Shown: positions 27,779 to 38,022 of the stretch, piece by piece
Layout of the letters: each line of letters begins with the position of its first letter
Numbering within the stretch: the stretch's first letter is position 1
Assembly: GCF_014643375.1 (NCBI RefSeq)
Contig: NZ_BMJJ01000016.1
Location: 33,362-97,361 of the forward strand
Length of the DNA stretch: 64,000 nt
From: Aureimonas glaciei
GTDB taxonomy: Bacteria; Pseudomonadota; Alphaproteobacteria; Rhizobiales; Rhizobiaceae
Direction: 5' to 3'
Made by a program: the position numbers and the translations under genes
Notes under the pieces: generated by a model
Told to the model about the DNA's origin: nothing
Database searches by the model: none
What the model saw: only the letters and a program-made list of their open reading frames with translations

Positions 27779-28075
27779 ATGAGCGAACTGCACATCGTCG
27801 TCGGGCTCCAGGCCAAGGCAGGCAAGGAGGACGAGCTTCGCCGCGACCTGGCCGGGCTCGTGGAGCCGTCGCGGGGCGAGGACGGCAACATCCGCTATGA
27901 TCTGTTCGAGGACCGGGACGAGCCCGGACACTTCGTGTTCGTGGAGACCTGGGCGTCCGCGGAAGCCCGCGCCCTACATCACGAGCAGGGTCCGCATATC
28001 CAGCACTTCCACGCGAACGGCGTCGCAAATGTTGAGAAGACGGAGTTCGCGCGCATCCTGAAGCGCGTCGTCTGA
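27779..28075 (+). CDS. Antibiotic biosynthesis monooxygenase (ABM) domain protein
   Basis: Small dimeric ferredoxin-like fold protein of 98 residues. It begins [20 protein letters not shown] and contains [20 protein letters not shown] followed by [11 protein letters not shown], typical of ABM/YgiN-type quinol monooxygenases that act on quinone or aromatic substrates without metal cofactors. AAGGAGG sits seven bases before the ATG. It follows the isochorismatase-like gene by 75 bp and likely belongs to the same transcript. The assignment to family is firm; the substrate is not known. Confidence 0.88.
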   Translation: MSELHIVVGLQAKAGKEDELRRDLAGLVEPSRGEDGNIRYDLFEDRDEPGHFVFVETWASAEARALHHEQGPHIQHFHANGVANVEKTEFARILKRVV

Positions 28076-28137
28076 ACGAGTCTGCATTCAGCAGGTCGCC
28101 CACAGGCGGCAGGACCCCGTACAAGGAGATCAGAGGC

Positions 28138-28968
28138 ATGTCGATACTCAAGACCAAGGATGGGACAGGCATCTTCTACAAGGACTGGGGTCCGAAGGAC
28201 GCGCAGCCCATCGTGTTCCATCACGGCTGGCCGCAGAGCGGGGACGACTGGGACAATCAGATGCTGTTCTTTCTGGAGAAGGGCTACCGCGTCATCGCGC
28301 ACGACCGGCGCGGACACGGGCGCTCTGACCAGACCGATACAGGCAACGAGATCGACACCTACGCGTCCGACGTCGCGGACCTGGTGCGGGAGCTCGACCT
28401 CAAGGACGCCATCCACGTTGGCCGCTCGACCGGCGGCGGCGAGGTGATCCGGTAGGTTGCGCGCAGCGAGCCCGGCCGGGTGAACAAAGCCGTCTTGATC
28501 AGCGCGGTTCCGCCGATCATGCTGGCGACGGAGCGCTTTCCCGGCGGCCTGCCAAGGGAGGTCTTCGACGGGTTCCGTGCGGCGCTCCGGCACAACCGGG
28601 CGCAGTTCTTCCTCGATGTCGCCGCCGGTCTTTTCTACGGGTTCACTGGAGAGGGTGCCGACGTCAGCGAGGGCCTGACTCGTAACTGGTGGCGGCAGGG
28701 CATGATGGGCAGCGCCAAGGCGCACTACGACTGCATCAAGGCCTTTTCCGAAACGGACTTTACCGAAGACCTGCAGAATGTGTCCCTGCCGGTGCTGGTG
28801 CTGCACGGGGAAGATGACCAAGCGGTACCGATCGAAGCGTCGGCCCGCATCGCGGCCGGGCTGCTGTCGAACGGCACACTCAAGACGTACCCCGGGCTCT
28901 CGCACGGCTTGTTCGCCACGCACCCCGACGTCGTCAACGCCGATCTGCTGGCCTTTTTCGAGGAGTGA
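28138..28968 (+). pseudogene. Alpha/beta hydrolase (non-heme chloroperoxidase-like) broken by a nonsense codon
   Basis: Would encode 276 residues of a cofactor-free haloperoxidase/esterase. The first half contains [18 protein letters not shown], then [18 protein letters not shown] and the nucleophile elbow GRSTGGGE (usually GHSTGGGE). TAG at 28453-28455 follows VIR, where relatives have Tyr. The rest reads on in the same frame: VARSEPGRVNKAVLISAVPP, LHGEDDQAVP with the acid residue, and GLSHGLFATH with the His. A single-base change would restore it, so the loss is recent or a sequence error. Confidence 0.88.
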
Positions 28969-28973
28969 TCGAG

Positions 28974-29237
28974 ATGAGTGGAGTTGAGGAAAACCTCGCC
29001 GAGAGCCGCTTCGAACTGGCGATCGACGGCAGCCCGGAAATCGCGGCAGCCTATTACCGGATGCGGGGCGACCGGATCGTCCTCACCCACACCATCGTCC
29101 TGGAGCGCTTCTCCGGGCAGGGGATCGGCTCCCAGCTTGCGCGAGGGGTCTTCGACGAGGTCCGCGCCAGCAACGCGCGCCACCCCGAATATGGCGACGG
29201 CGTCGCCGCCGAGGCGACACCCGGAGAGCCGGCATGA
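28974..29237 (+). CDS. GNAT-like acetyltransferase (YjdJ type), internally shortened
   Basis: Small GCN5-related acetyltransferase of 87 residues. It shows RFELAIDGSPEIAAAYYRM and the CoA-binding LERFSGQGIGSQLARGVFDE. In relatives the next block runs through a CPF motif to a C-terminal RHPEY. Here VRASN jumps straight to ARHPEYGDGV, so about 15 residues of the core are missing. The protein may be non-functional. ATG 28974 has GGAG upstream; a GTG at 28965 overlaps the preceding stop. Its end overlaps the broken pirin gene by four bases. Confidence 0.65.
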   Translation: MSGVEENLAESRFELAIDGSPEIAAAYYRMRGDRIVLTHTIVLERFSGQGIGSQLARGVFDEVRASNARHPEYGDGVAAEATPGEPA

Positions 29238-30127
29238 TCGAACTGGTACTTGAGCAGCGGCGACGGAACCTCGGCGGCAGCTTCGAGGTCGGCCGCGTCC
29301 TGCCCTTCGCGAAGCGGCGCATGATCGGGCCATTCGTGTTCTTCGACCATATGGGACCGCTCGATCTTGCGCCCGGCACTCGATCGCGACGTGGACGTAC
29401 GTCCCCACCCGCATATCGGCCTGTCCACCGTGACCTACTTGTTCGCCGGCGAGATCATGCACCGCGACAGCCTCGGCTATGAGCAGGCGATCCGGCCGCA
29501 GGAGGTCAACTGGATGACCGCAGGCAGCGGGATCACGCACAGCGAGCGGTTCGAGCGCGCGCGGGCGCATGGCGACCACCTGCACGGCGTCCAGGCCTGG
29601 GTCGCGCTACCCGACGGGCAGGAGGAAGTCGACCCCGCCTTTTCACATCATTCCGGAGGCGACCTACCGCAGTGGAACGAAGCGGGTCTGGTTGGACAGT
29701 TGATCGCGGGCAGCGCCTATGGCCTCACCGCAGGCACCCAGACGCATTCGCCGCTCTTTTACGCCCATCTCGACATGGGGCCCGGCGCGACCGCCGAGGT
29801 GCCGCATGGCCACAGCGAACGCGCGTTCTAAGTCGCAACCGGCGCTGTGGAGATGGACGTCAGGCGCTATGAGGCGGCCGGATGCTGGTGCTCGGCGCGG
29901 CCGCGTCGCGGGTGCGGGCGCTGGAGCGGTCGTCGGTGATGGTGCTCGGCGGCGAGCCGGTCGGCGAGCGCTTCATCCACTGGAACTTCGTGTCCTCGTC
30001 AAAGGACCGTCGGGCGCAGGCGGCGGCGGACTGGAAGGCGGGGCGCATGAAGCTCCCGGATGCCGACGACGCCGAGTTCATCCCGCTGTCCGAAGAGCCC
30101 GCGCGCCCCGCGCCGGCCATGTCGTGA
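29234..30127 (+). pseudogene. Pirin-family protein, broken by two frameshifts and a stop
   Basis: Pirins are cupin-fold metalloproteins, some with quercetinase activity. The first frame gives MIELVLEQRRRNLGGSFEVG and MIGPFVFFDHMGP. A shift near 29375 moves to the frame with VRPHPHIGLSTVTYLFAGEI and NWMTAGSGITHSERFE, both metal-binding motifs intact. TAA at 29829-29831 interrupts after HSERAF. A second shift near 29880 leads to MLVLGAAASRVRALERSSVM and the C-terminal FIHWNFVSSSKDRR and KLPDADDAEFIPL. All parts are present, so decay is by point lesions and not deletion. Confidence 0.85.
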
Positions 30128-30468
30128 GCGTCGCCCCGATCAACACCCCATGGCGGCCCCAGGCCGCGACCGTGCGCGGCCGACCGTGGCTGCGTCTGGC
30201 GGCGTCGCTTGCCAAATGCACCGCGATGACGGTGCGCTGGCTCGCACGTCAGCACGGCCGGCCGCTCGAGCATGTGGAGGTTTGCGTCGACCGTGCGAGG
30301 AGATCGGTGGACGGCGCCCCGGCACGTGGCGTGTTCGAGAAGACGGTCTTGATCTGAGGGCCCCTGCTCACCAACAACCAACGCTTTTGCCTGCTCGATG
30401 TTGCCGGCAAGTGCCCGGTGCAGCGGGTGCTGGAGGGCGGCTCCGTGATCGTCACCATGGCGGATCGA
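30124..30468 (+). pseudogene. OsmC-like peroxiredoxin remnant
   Basis: C-terminal part of an OsmC/Ohr-type protein that reduces organic hydroperoxides. The first Cys region survives as SLAKCTAMTVRWLARQHGRP, then LEHVEVCVDRARRSVDG. TGA at 30355-30357 interrupts, and in the same frame GPLLTNNQRFCLLDVAGKCP and VQRVLEGG give the second Cys. The N-terminal half is replaced by unrelated sequence. The end runs into the truncated azoreductase on the other strand, indicating a deletion junction. Confidence 0.7.
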
Positions 30469-30892
30469 ACGAACGCATGTGTCGGCGCTTGCTGGTGAGG
30501 AGCCCCTTGGGACCGGCTTCGCTGTAGGAGAAGGTGACGCGCCGGCGAAGCACATGGTCGAACCAGGCGCGCAGCGAGGACGGAATGCTGAAATTGTGCA
30601 TAGGCGCGCCGATCACGACCACGTCGGCGGCCTGCAGTTCCGCGATCAGTTCGTCGGAAAGAGCCTGCGTGGAAAGCTCGTGATCCGTGTTCGCCACTGC
30701 ACGGACACCGGCAACCGTTGCAGGCGTGAGGTGCGGAACCGCGCCATGGCTGAGGTCGCGGTGCGTCACCGATGCGTCCGGGTTGATTCCCAGCAGCCGT
30801 TGCACCGCGACCTCGACGAGCGCACGAGACACGGAGGCATCGCCGGAGACGCTGCCGTTCACGACTAGGATGTTACGCACTCGATACTCCAC
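30452..30892 (-). pseudogene. FMN-dependent NADH-azoreductase (AzoR-like), C-terminally truncated
   Basis: Flavodoxin-like quinone/azo reductase. It contains NILVVNGSVSGDASVSRALV (phosphate-binding loop) and DVVVIGAPMHNFSIPSSLRA and WFDHVLRRRVTFSYSEAGPK, all typical of AzoR. The family has about 200 residues; here the frame leaves it at GLLTSKRR and ends at 146 residues in DNA belonging to the OsmC remnant. The missing part completes the FMN site and dimer, so function is unlikely. In relatives these enzymes protect against quinones and thiol-reactive electrophiles. Confidence 0.75.
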
Positions 30893-31097
30893 ATGCTGAC
30901 CGGCGACGCGTTAGCATCACGATCGATGTTTCAGTTGCGACGCGAACTGTGCCACTGTGTTGCACAAGCAGGAACGCCTGTGCGGTTCTCTCGCGTTCGA
31001 GGCCAGTTGCGCCGCTGGCCGAAACGCGCGTCATCAGAATCCCGCGACGCTGAGCCGCCCGTTCAGGCGGCCAGGGCGCGGTGACCAACCCAGGCAT

Positions 31098-32102
31098 CTA
31101 GCTTGGCGCGGGAAGCGTGACGGTCTGTCCCACGACATCGATCACCACCTTGCCCCGCAGCCCGCGCGCGCGACCGTTTTCCAGCAACTCGTGCGCTTCG
31201 CCGAGGCGGGCCAGGGGAAGCACCGCGCCGACCACCGGCTTGATCAGGCCGCGCTCGATGAGGGTCGTCAGCGCGTCGAGCTTGCCTCGGTTCTGACGAG
31301 TGAACACGAAATGGTAGGCGGCGTTCTTCCCCCACGCCTCGATCAGGTTCTGCGGCTGTGCGATGTCAACGATGCTGACCACCCGTCCCGAGTCGGCGAG
31401 CGCGAGCGCGCTTCTGGTCAGGGTGTCGCCGCCGATAGTATCGAACACGACGTTCACCCCTTGCCCCTGCGTCAGGGCGGCCACGGCTGAGACATAGTCG
31501 TCGGAGGTATGGTCGATCACCTCGTCCGCTCCGAGCGAACGCAAGAATTCATGGTTGCTGCGGCGCGCGGTGGTGATGACCCGCGCACCCATCGCCTTGG
31601 AGAGCTGGATCGCTATGGTACCCACTCCGCCGGCGCCACCGTGGATCAAGATCGTTTCGTGAACGGCAAGCTGGGCGCGGGACACTAAGGCCTCCCAAAC
31701 CGTGCCGCCAACCAGCGTCAGGCTGGCAGCCTCCATATGGCTGATGTTGTGAGGCTTGCGGGCGACCAGTTCGACGTCGGCGACGTGTTGTTCAGCATAG
31801 GAACCGCGGCCACCAAAGATCTTGGGCGTGTAGTAGACGTCATCACCGATCTCGAACTCGGTCACATGTGAACCCTTCTCTTCCACGACACCGGAGATGT
31901 CATGACCGATGATGGCGGGGAGCGGCACGAAGTCTACATAGTCACCCCGACGGATCTGATAATCCAGTGGGTTAAGGGCGGTGGCGTGAACGCGCACCCG
32001 GACTTGCCGAGGCCCGACGACCGGCACGGCAACATCGCGCAGCTCGAAAGCATCGAAACCGCCGAACTTGCTAAGTACGATCGCCTTCATAGTGTTGGTC
32101 AT
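31098..32102 (-). CDS. NADPH-dependent quinone oxidoreductase (zinc-type MDR family)
   Basis: Medium-chain reductase of 334 residues. The N-terminal domain has [13 protein letters not shown] and the segment [20 protein letters not shown]; the nucleotide site is [20 protein letters not shown]. Catalytic zinc Cys are absent, as in quinone oxidoreductases (QOR/zeta-crystallin), which reduce quinones or alkenals with NADPH. ATG 32102 is preceded by GAGGAAGG; a TTG at 32111 is less likely. It is intact and monocistronic, 205 bp from the truncated azoreductase on the same strand, and fits an electrophile-detoxification theme. Confidence 0.92.
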   Translation of the reverse strand: MTNTMKAIVLSKFGGFDAFELRDVAVPVVGPRQVRVRVHATALNPLDYQIRRGDYVDFVPLPAIIGHDISGVVEEKGSHVTEFEIGDDVYYTPKIFGGRGSYAEQHVADVELVARKPHNISHMEAASLTLVGGTVWEALVSRAQLAVHETILIHGGAGGVGTIAIQLSKAMGARVITTARRSNHEFLRSLGADEVIDHTSDDYVSAVAALTQGQGVNVVFDTIGGDTLTRSALALADSGRVVSIVDIAQPQNLIEAWGKNAAYHFVFTRQNRGKLDALTTLIERGLIKPVVGAVLPLARLGEAHELLENGRARGLRGKVVIDVVGQTVTLPAPS

Positions 32103-32363
32103 GCTCTTCAACCTTCCTCGAACTCAGCTGATGATAGTTCAGTCTCATGGCCGCGCCGGCCGAGTCAGACACGATCGGCCTATGCGGCCACGCATTCTCA
32201 CGCCAAAGCGCCCGCGTCGGCGTTAAGGACTGCACCGGTGATGATGCGATAGACTCAACTAGAGCCGGCCTTCGGCTCTGCTTAGTCCCAGGAATCGCGC
32301 AGCTGTGTTGCCGAAGGTGGAACAGCGCCGGTCAGGCCATCCCGTGTCGACGCCGGAGGTCCG

Positions 32364-32489
32364 GTCCGGCGGCGGATAATATCCGCTGCCGTCGACATCG
32401 GGCAGCTTCATGCGGCACCCTATCCAATCGGACGCGATCTGCTTGACGCGTCTTGAGACCACAAAACGAAGCTCCGGAAGATCAGGCAC
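32364..32489 (-). pseudogene. Pirin C-terminal fragment
   Basis: Minus-strand translation contains FVVSRRVKQIASDWIGCRMK followed by LPDVDGSGYYPPPD. It aligns with the C-terminal signature of pirins, as in the broken copy at 29234-30127 (FVSSSKDRRAQ and DWKAGRMKLPDADDAEF). The rest of the gene is missing. No other coding sequence is evident in the 630 bp between the MDR and LysR genes. Confidence 0.6.
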
Positions 32490-32735
32490 TCACCCCCGGT
32501 TCGGCTCAGAATATTATGCGGTAGCCAACGCCGGGGAGGACGCTCGGAGGCCGTCCACCGACGCTCCTATAGGCAATGAGGCGCCCCGCGCCGACCGAAG
32601 GCGGCACCGTCAGCCCGCAGGGTAATGCATGCCTTGTGCTACGCTGCCGGAACGGCGTTTGTGACGGCTCGATTGCCGGCGTGCGCCGCTCTTCTTTGCT
32701 GGAGCTCCTGACCGAACTCTTTACCAGCCGACCAC

Positions 32736-33635
32736 TCAAACTTCGCGGTCGGTCTTCTCGTAGAGAAAGTTTACCAGTGCACGTACTCTCGCAATGCTCG
32801 TCCGTGTCGGAGGTATGAAGATTTGTAAATCGTCACTTTCATGTGGAAAGGCCGGAAGGACGACTTCCAACTCACCCCGCATCAGCGGGTCCTCGACCAT
32901 GAACTTTGGGACGCGAGCCACACCCAGGCCCGCGCGCGCGGCAGCCAAGAGCATCTGCCCGTTGTCCGTGCGCAGTTCCGAACTCATCTGCACATGCTCC
33001 GACCCGTGTGCGCCCTGGAAACGCCAGTTTCCTGTGTCTGTGACGTGGAGCATGGCTCTGTGAGCGTTCATATCTGAGGGGTGGACCGGGCGCCCCTGCG
33101 CATCAAGGTAAGCCGGGCTGGCGACAACCACCCAGCCGATTTTCGCAAGTTTGCGCGTAATGAGTGTCAGATCCGGATCACTCCCCGGCTTGATTACGAG
33201 GTCGTAAGCCTCGGCGTTCATGTCGACCCGACGATCCTCGAACCATATGTCGAACTGAATGCGCGGATGAAGCTGTGCGAATTCAGCGAGAAGGGGTGCG
33301 ATTACGTACTCGCCGAAGGCCGTCTGGACCTGGACCCGGAGCAGCCCTGAAATTTCGCTTGTGAGCTTGTTAACGACTTCTCTTGCTGACTCCAGTTCCG
33401 CCAGACCGCCTCCCGCTCGCGCGTAATACTCACGTCCGACGTCGGTCAGCGTGGTACCCCTCGGCGTACGGATCAGCAGCTGAGCGCCGAGCACCGCCTC
33501 CAAGCGGCTGATGCGACGACTTACTATGGACTTGGCCAGCCCCAGGCGTATCGCTGCACTTACGATACTGCCCGTTTCGACCACCCGGACGAACGAGATT
33601 ATATCCAAGAGGTCAACCTGCGCCGGTTCCGGCAT
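32736..33635 (-). CDS. LysR-family transcriptional regulator (paralogue 1)
   Basis: LysR regulator of 299 residues. The helix-turn-helix is near residues 7-65 (SIVSAAIRLGLAKSIVSRRI and GAQLLIRTPRGTTLTD), followed by the effector domain (FGEYVIAPLLAEFAQLHPRI and LDAQGRPVHPSDM). It is clearly paralogous to the regulator at 42339 (same length; AKSIVSRRIS, GEY, APLLAEFA, LRTDNGQM and ARVRALV shared). ATG 33635 (MPEPAQVDLLD) was chosen by alignment to that paralogue. Divergent from the NTF2-like gene, which is its likely target. Confidence 0.92.
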   Translation of the reverse strand: MPEPAQVDLLDIISFVRVVETGSIVSAAIRLGLAKSIVSRRISRLEAVLGAQLLIRTPRGTTLTDVGREYYARAGGGLAELESAREVVNKLTSEISGLLRVQVQTAFGEYVIAPLLAEFAQLHPRIQFDIWFEDRRVDMNAEAYDLVIKPGSDPDLTLITRKLAKIGWVVVASPAYLDAQGRPVHPSDMNAHRAMLHVTDTGNWRFQGAHGSEHVQMSSELRTDNGQMLLAAARAGLGVARVPKFMVEDPLMRGELEVVLPAFPHESDDLQIFIPPTRTSIARVRALVNFLYEKTDREV

Positions 33636-33857
33636 TAGCAACACCAAGTTCGCAATTCGACAGCTACCCACTCCCTATAGAACCGATACTCTTGGCGAAA
33701 GGGCTGTGGACGCAATGCTGCGTACCTGGGTGACACCAACCTCCCTCAACCTGGGTCGTTGGCGCCCGCCGCCGGGTCGCCTAGCGCGAGGCAGCTGGGC
33801 CGGAATCGGCCGCCGCCGCGCCGCCGTCGCGACAGCACTGATTCGAGGAGAAATATC

Positions 33858-34319
33858 ATGACCATGACTGCCGTCGAAGTGATGAAGGCGATTCTGGGTA
33901 ATCCGAAAGACATCGACAACGTGAGCAATCTGACGACGCACGATGTCGTCTATGTGTCGCTAAACTACAGCAACCCGGAGCTTAAGCGCGTGATGCCATG
34001 GTGCGGCACCGCCCACGGTCCAGAAGCGATCGTCAAGACCTTCGTCGATGTTGAGCGGTTCTGGTCGATTGAGGCATTCGAACCCGAAGCCGCGTTTGGC
34101 GATGGCACCAATGCTGCAATGTTCGGCAGCTTCACGTACCGCTCCGCCGTACTCGGGAAGCAGGTCACGTCGCCTTTCGCGGTATTCGCCAAGGTGGTTG
34201 CGGGCAAATGCAGCTACTTGCAGTTCATGGAAGATACGCTGGCGACGACCGAGTCCTTCCGGACAGGTGGGGAATGGACGATCCACAGCGATCCCGATGG
34301 CGGCGAGATCGCGATCTGA
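33858..34319 (+). CDS. NTF2-like / SnoaL-type protein
   Basis: Cone-shaped NTF2-fold protein of 153 residues. It has VMKAILGNPKDIDNVSNLTT, then LKRVMPWCGTAHGPEAIVKT with the typical helix-strand pocket, and FGSFTYRSAVLGKQVTSPFA followed by KCSYLQFMEDTLATTES. Such proteins act as small-molecule isomerases, hydrolases or binding proteins, often beside LysR genes. GAGGAG lies eight bases before the ATG. Divergent from LysR paralogue 1, with 222 bp of intergenic DNA. The gene is intact, but the substrate cannot be stated. Confidence 0.85.
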   Translation: MTMTAVEVMKAILGNPKDIDNVSNLTTHDVVYVSLNYSNPELKRVMPWCGTAHGPEAIVKTFVDVERFWSIEAFEPEAAFGDGTNAAMFGSFTYRSAVLGKQVTSPFAVFAKVVAGKCSYLQFMEDTLATTESFRTGGEWTIHSDPDGGEIAI

Positions 34320-34448
34320 TCAACCGTCGCGAGCTCAGGCAGCGCCTGCCCCAAGCACATGGTGAGCGTCCCGACTGCGCACCACGACCTCAAATTGCGC
34401 CGCAGACCAGTGCTCATTCCGCGGCGACAACCTCCAGAGGAGAATCCG

Positions 34449-35128
34449 ATGACCAATGATCCGGCGCCCAGCGCGCCTGGCATGCCCGAGGTCATTGTCG
34501 GGCTCGTCCTGCTTGCCGTTGTCGGAATTGGTGGCGCTTTTGCCGTGATGCGGCTGGACATCGATCCGGTCATCCGCGGTATAATACTCACGTCTCTCTC
34601 GGGTATCGGCGGCATGGCCGGCTTCGCGGGCGCACATCTCCTGCGCATCCGGTCGTGGGCAGCCTTCGGCGTGCGCCGTACATCAGGGCGTTGGGTTCGC
34701 AGAGGCATATTGCTGGGGATTCTCGCCTTTCTCGCAAAAGGCGCGGCCATCCTAGCCTACGTCCAAGTCACCGGTGACGAATAAACGATTCAGGACGTTT
34801 ATGCGACAGGAGCGAGCGGCGGGATTTGGGCGATCGGTGCGGCCACCTTCTTCCTGAGCGTTGTGACGCCGATGGGAGAAGAATTCCTGTTTCGCGGCGT
34901 GGTGACCACCGCCCTGCTTCGCTACGGCGCCTTCTGCGGTGTGGTCGGCGGCGCTCTAGTGTTCGCGACGTTGCACGGCATGAACATGATCTTTCCTGCT
35001 GCGCTCGTCATCGGGTTAATCGCCGAGAGGCGCTGCGCAGAAGTGGCTCCATCTGGCCTGCCGTGATCGTGCACCTGGTTGTTAACCTTCCGACCATCCC
35101 GATCATGGTGCTCGCTGGCGCGGGCTGA
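34449..35128 (+). pseudogene. CPBP-family intramembrane protease, broken
   Basis: CAAX-protease/bacteriocin-processing family membrane protein. The first 111 codons contain VIVGLVLLAVVGIGGAFAVM and further helices. TAA at 34782-34784 interrupts (a CAA codon would restore it). Downstream in the same frame are TPMGEEFLFRGVVTTALLRY, carrying the EExxxR motif, and FATLHGMNMIFPAA with the second metal-binding His. A frameshift near 35030 moves the end to SIWPAVIVHLVVNLPTIPIM, the last motif. All catalytic residues survive in the pieces. The 230 bp after it hold no gene. Confidence 0.82.
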
Positions 35129-35358
35129 TGAGCAGCAGCGCCGACGCCGGCCCCAGCTCTATGATGGCCAACGCGCGGCTCATCGACATTACGTCTAGGT
35201 TCCCGATCCAGCGGATAATGGAGAGCTCTCCCGTGGCCAGCATGAAAACAGAAAAATCGCTCCTTGGGGTATTCGTCACATGACACTTTCGCACTTGCCT
35301 CGTGCCAGGGATGCAAAATGGATATCCCAACTGAGAACATGCTGCTGTAGGAAGAATC

Positions 35359-37110
35359 ATGGCTGATCTAAGCCTTGGGCAGACAATCGGGCCTGCAGTC
35401 GCGTTGATGGGGGCTGCCGTGGTGGCAGTGCCGCTGTTCAAGCGGCTCGGACTAGGTTCGGTTTTGGGCTATTTCGCGGCCGGGATATTGGTCGGGCCAT
35501 CGGTGCTCGGTCTTTTCACCGAGCCTCAATCCATCCTTCATTTCGCCGAGCTCGGCGTGGTGATGTTCCTTTTCGTGATCGGGCTGGAGCTGCGCCCCTA
35601 CAAGCTGTGGGCAATGCGCAGTCAGATCTTCGGTCTGGGGCTCGCGCAGGTGGCCGTCGCCACCGCCGCTCTTTCCTTGGCGAGTGCGTTGGCATTCGGG
35701 CTACCGGGACCCGTAGCTTTCGTCGCGGGTGCTGGCTTCGTCCTTTCCTCGACCGCCGTTATCATGTCGGTTCTGCAGGACCGTGGAGAGATTTCGACCG
35801 GCGAGGGCCAGAAATCGGTGGCAATCCTCCTCTTCGAGGATCTGATGATAGTGCCGCTACTCGCGGTCGTCGCCTTTCTGTCACCGCTGTCTGCAGGACA
35901 AGCCGGCTGGACGGACATACTGATTGCATGCGCGGCATTGCTGGCGTTGCTTGGCGTAGCGCGTTGGGGTCTAAACCCGTTTTTTGCGCTTCTGGCGAGG
36001 GCAAGGACACGCGAAGTGCTGACAGCCGGCGCACTGCTCGTCGCGCTTGGCGCGGCATTGCTGATGGACGTCGCCGGCCTATCGATGGCGATGGGTGCCT
36101 TCCTCGCCGGGGTCATGCTGTCCAGCTCGAGCTATCGCCACCAGATCGAGAGCGATGTGGAACCGTTTCGCGGCCTCCTGATGGGGCTTTTCTTCCTGGC
36201 GGTGGGCATGTCGCTCGATCTCGCCATCGTTGCCGCTGAATGGCGAGTTCTGATTGCCATGCTGGTGGCATTCTCGATCGTCAAGGGTATCGTTGTCTAT
36301 GCCGTCGCGCGCCTGTTTGGCAGCTCCAGCGGTCAGGGCTTTCATCGCGCGTCGATGTTCCTGCAGGGCGGCGAGTTCGCCTTTGTGCTCTACACGGCCG
36401 CGGCCGCAGGCGGCGTGATCGACGCGCGGCAGAATGCGTTGTTCTCGACCGTCGTTATCCTGTCCATGGCGCTTACGCCGCTGCTCATGATCGTTGCCGA
36501 CCGGCTCCTTAACACAGGTCCGTCGATGGAAGGGGTTGATGCTGCTCGCGACCTGAAGGGTCGCGTGCTTATCGTCGGCTTCGGTCGCTTCGGCCAGATC
36601 GTATCACAGCCGCTGCTGGCCAAGAGGGTCGACTTGAGCGTGATCGACAACGATCCGGACCGGATTCGCGACGCTGGACGATTTGGATTCAAGGTGTTCT
36701 TCGGAGACGGCGCGCGACTTGATGTGTTGCATCATTCCGGCGCGAGTTCCGCCGATGCAATCATGGTCTGCATCGACGATTCCAAGGCTGCGATGCAGAT
36801 CGTGGAACTCGCTCAGCACGAGTTTCCTCAAGCGCAGCTTCTGGTTCGAAGTCATGACCGTAGACATGCGGTCGAACTGATCCGCGCCGGCGTGGAGTAT
36901 CAGATTCGGGAAACCGTCGAATCGGCCTATTTGATGGGTGCAGAAGGCCTTCGAATTCTTGGCTTTGCCGAGGGGGATATCGAAGAGGTGGCGGAAGACA
37001 TCCGTCGTCGCGACACTGAACGTCTTTCGGAACAGGTGCAGGGAGACGATATGTCGGGCCGGGATCGTCTGCTTCTTCAACCTGTACCGGAGCCGCTGAC
37101 CGGGCGGTGA
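35359..37110 (+). CDS. CPA2-family cation:proton antiporter with TrkA-N domain (KefB/KefC-like)
   Basis: Potassium/proton exchanger of 583 residues. About twelve membrane helices span residues 1-380 and include GYFAAGILVGPSVLGLF and HFAELGVVMFLFVIGLELRP, and FVLSSTAVIMSVLQDRGE. The cytosolic TrkA-N domain begins at about residue 395 with GRVLIVGFGRFGQIVSQPLL, an NAD-binding Rossmann motif, and IDNDPDRIRDAGRFGFKVFF. In KefB/KefC, glutathione adducts of electrophiles open K+ efflux and acidify the cell. A similar role would suit the electrophile-related genes around it, although no ancillary KefF/KefG gene is next to it. The gene appears intact. Confidence 0.93.
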   Translation: MADLSLGQTIGPAVALMGAAVVAVPLFKRLGLGSVLGYFAAGILVGPSVLGLFTEPQSILHFAELGVVMFLFVIGLELRPYKLWAMRSQIFGLGLAQVAVATAALSLASALAFGLPGPVAFVAGAGFVLSSTAVIMSVLQDRGEISTGEGQKSVAILLFEDLMIVPLLAVVAFLSPLSAGQAGWTDILIACAALLALLGVARWGLNPFFALLARARTREVLTAGALLVALGAALLMDVAGLSMAMGAFLAGVMLSSSSYRHQIESDVEPFRGLLMGLFFLAVGMSLDLAIVAAEWRVLIAMLVAFSIVKGIVVYAVARLFGSSSGQGFHRASMFLQGGEFAFVLYTAAAAGGVIDARQNALFSTVVILSMALTPLLMIVADRLLNTGPSMEGVDAARDLKGRVLIVGFGRFGQIVSQPLLAKRVDLSVIDNDPDRIRDAGRFGFKVFFGDGARLDVLHHSGASSADAIMVCIDDSKAAMQIVELAQHEFPQAQLLVRSHDRRHAVELIRAGVEYQIRETVESAYLMGAEGLRILGFAEGDIEEVAEDIRRRDTERLSEQVQGDDMSGRDRLLLQPVPEPLTGR

Positions 37111-37172
37111 TCCACCGGGAAGGCAAGGAAGGCGCTCCGTCAGCACCGCCTCAGGGCATTTAGCGTAAATGC

Positions 37173-38022
37173 CTCCTCGGACACGAGGGCGCGGGTCTCG
37201 TGGAGCGTATCGGATCCGCCGTCACCCACCTGAAGCCCCCCACGTCGTGCTGTCCTATCACTCCTGCGGCCAGGGAAAGCCCTGCCTCTCCTCCCATGCC
37301 GCCTATTGCGACCACGTCTGGGAGGCGAACTTCGTGGTGCGCGTCTGGACGGTTCCGTCAGCCTCAAGTCTCACCATGTGAACGGCCTGCACGCCCACTT
37401 CTTCTGCCAGTCGTCCTTCGCGATCCATGCGCTGGCGCATGCCCGGAACACGCGAAAGTTCTTACGACATCCCTCTGGAGCTGCTCGGGCCGCTGGGCTG
37501 CGTCTTCCAGACCGGCGCGGTGCGGTGCTGAAGGCGCTGGCCGTCACGGTGGGGGGCGTCTTTCGTCCTCTTCGGGGTCGGGGCTGTTGGATTTGGCCGC
37601 CAGCATGGCCGTCAGGCTCGCTGACGCTGCGACGGTTATCGCCGTCGGCGTCAACGCCGACAATTGGGCTGACCGTCGAACTCGGGGCCACTCATGCGAT
37701 CAATACACGCGAGATCACCGATGTCGCGGCGGCTATCCGAGACGTGGCGCCCGGGGGGCGTCGAGTACGTCCTCGATACGAGCGGCCCTAAGGAGAACCT
37801 CGACGCCGGCCTAGCCGCCACGGCTCGGATGAGACGTTTCGGCTTCGTCGCCTTCAACGATCATTCGGGCGCGGTCGTGGACGCGTTCCGGCTGATGGTC
37901 GGACAGCAGTTGCAGGGGATCATCCAGGGCGACGCAGTGTCCGCCCTCATGATTCCGGAGCTGATCGGCCTCTACCGCAGCGGCGGGTTCCCGTTCGACT
38001 GCCTGATCACCTTCTACGACTG
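37173..38022 (+). pseudogene. Decayed paralogue of the zinc alcohol dehydrogenase at 41063
   Basis: Translation in shifting frames matches the intact dehydrogenase: LLGHEGAGLVERIGSAVTHL, then VVLSYHSCGQGKPCLSSHAA and YCDHVWEANF, LHAHFFCQSSFAIHALAHAR, EYVLDTSGPKENLDAGLAAT and FGFVAFNDHSGAVVDAFRLM to LIGLYRSGGFPFDCLITFYD. At least four frameshifts are present. About 60 N-terminal and 30 C-terminal residues are lost. The downstream edge joins a metallo-beta-lactamase fragment. The copy is inverted relative to the intact one. Confidence 0.85.

Noticed and set aside
35103..35340. Minus-strand frame with a hydrophobic segment before the KefB-type gene
   Set aside because: One hydrophobic patch but no start site or family motif; it overlaps the KefB-type promoter region.
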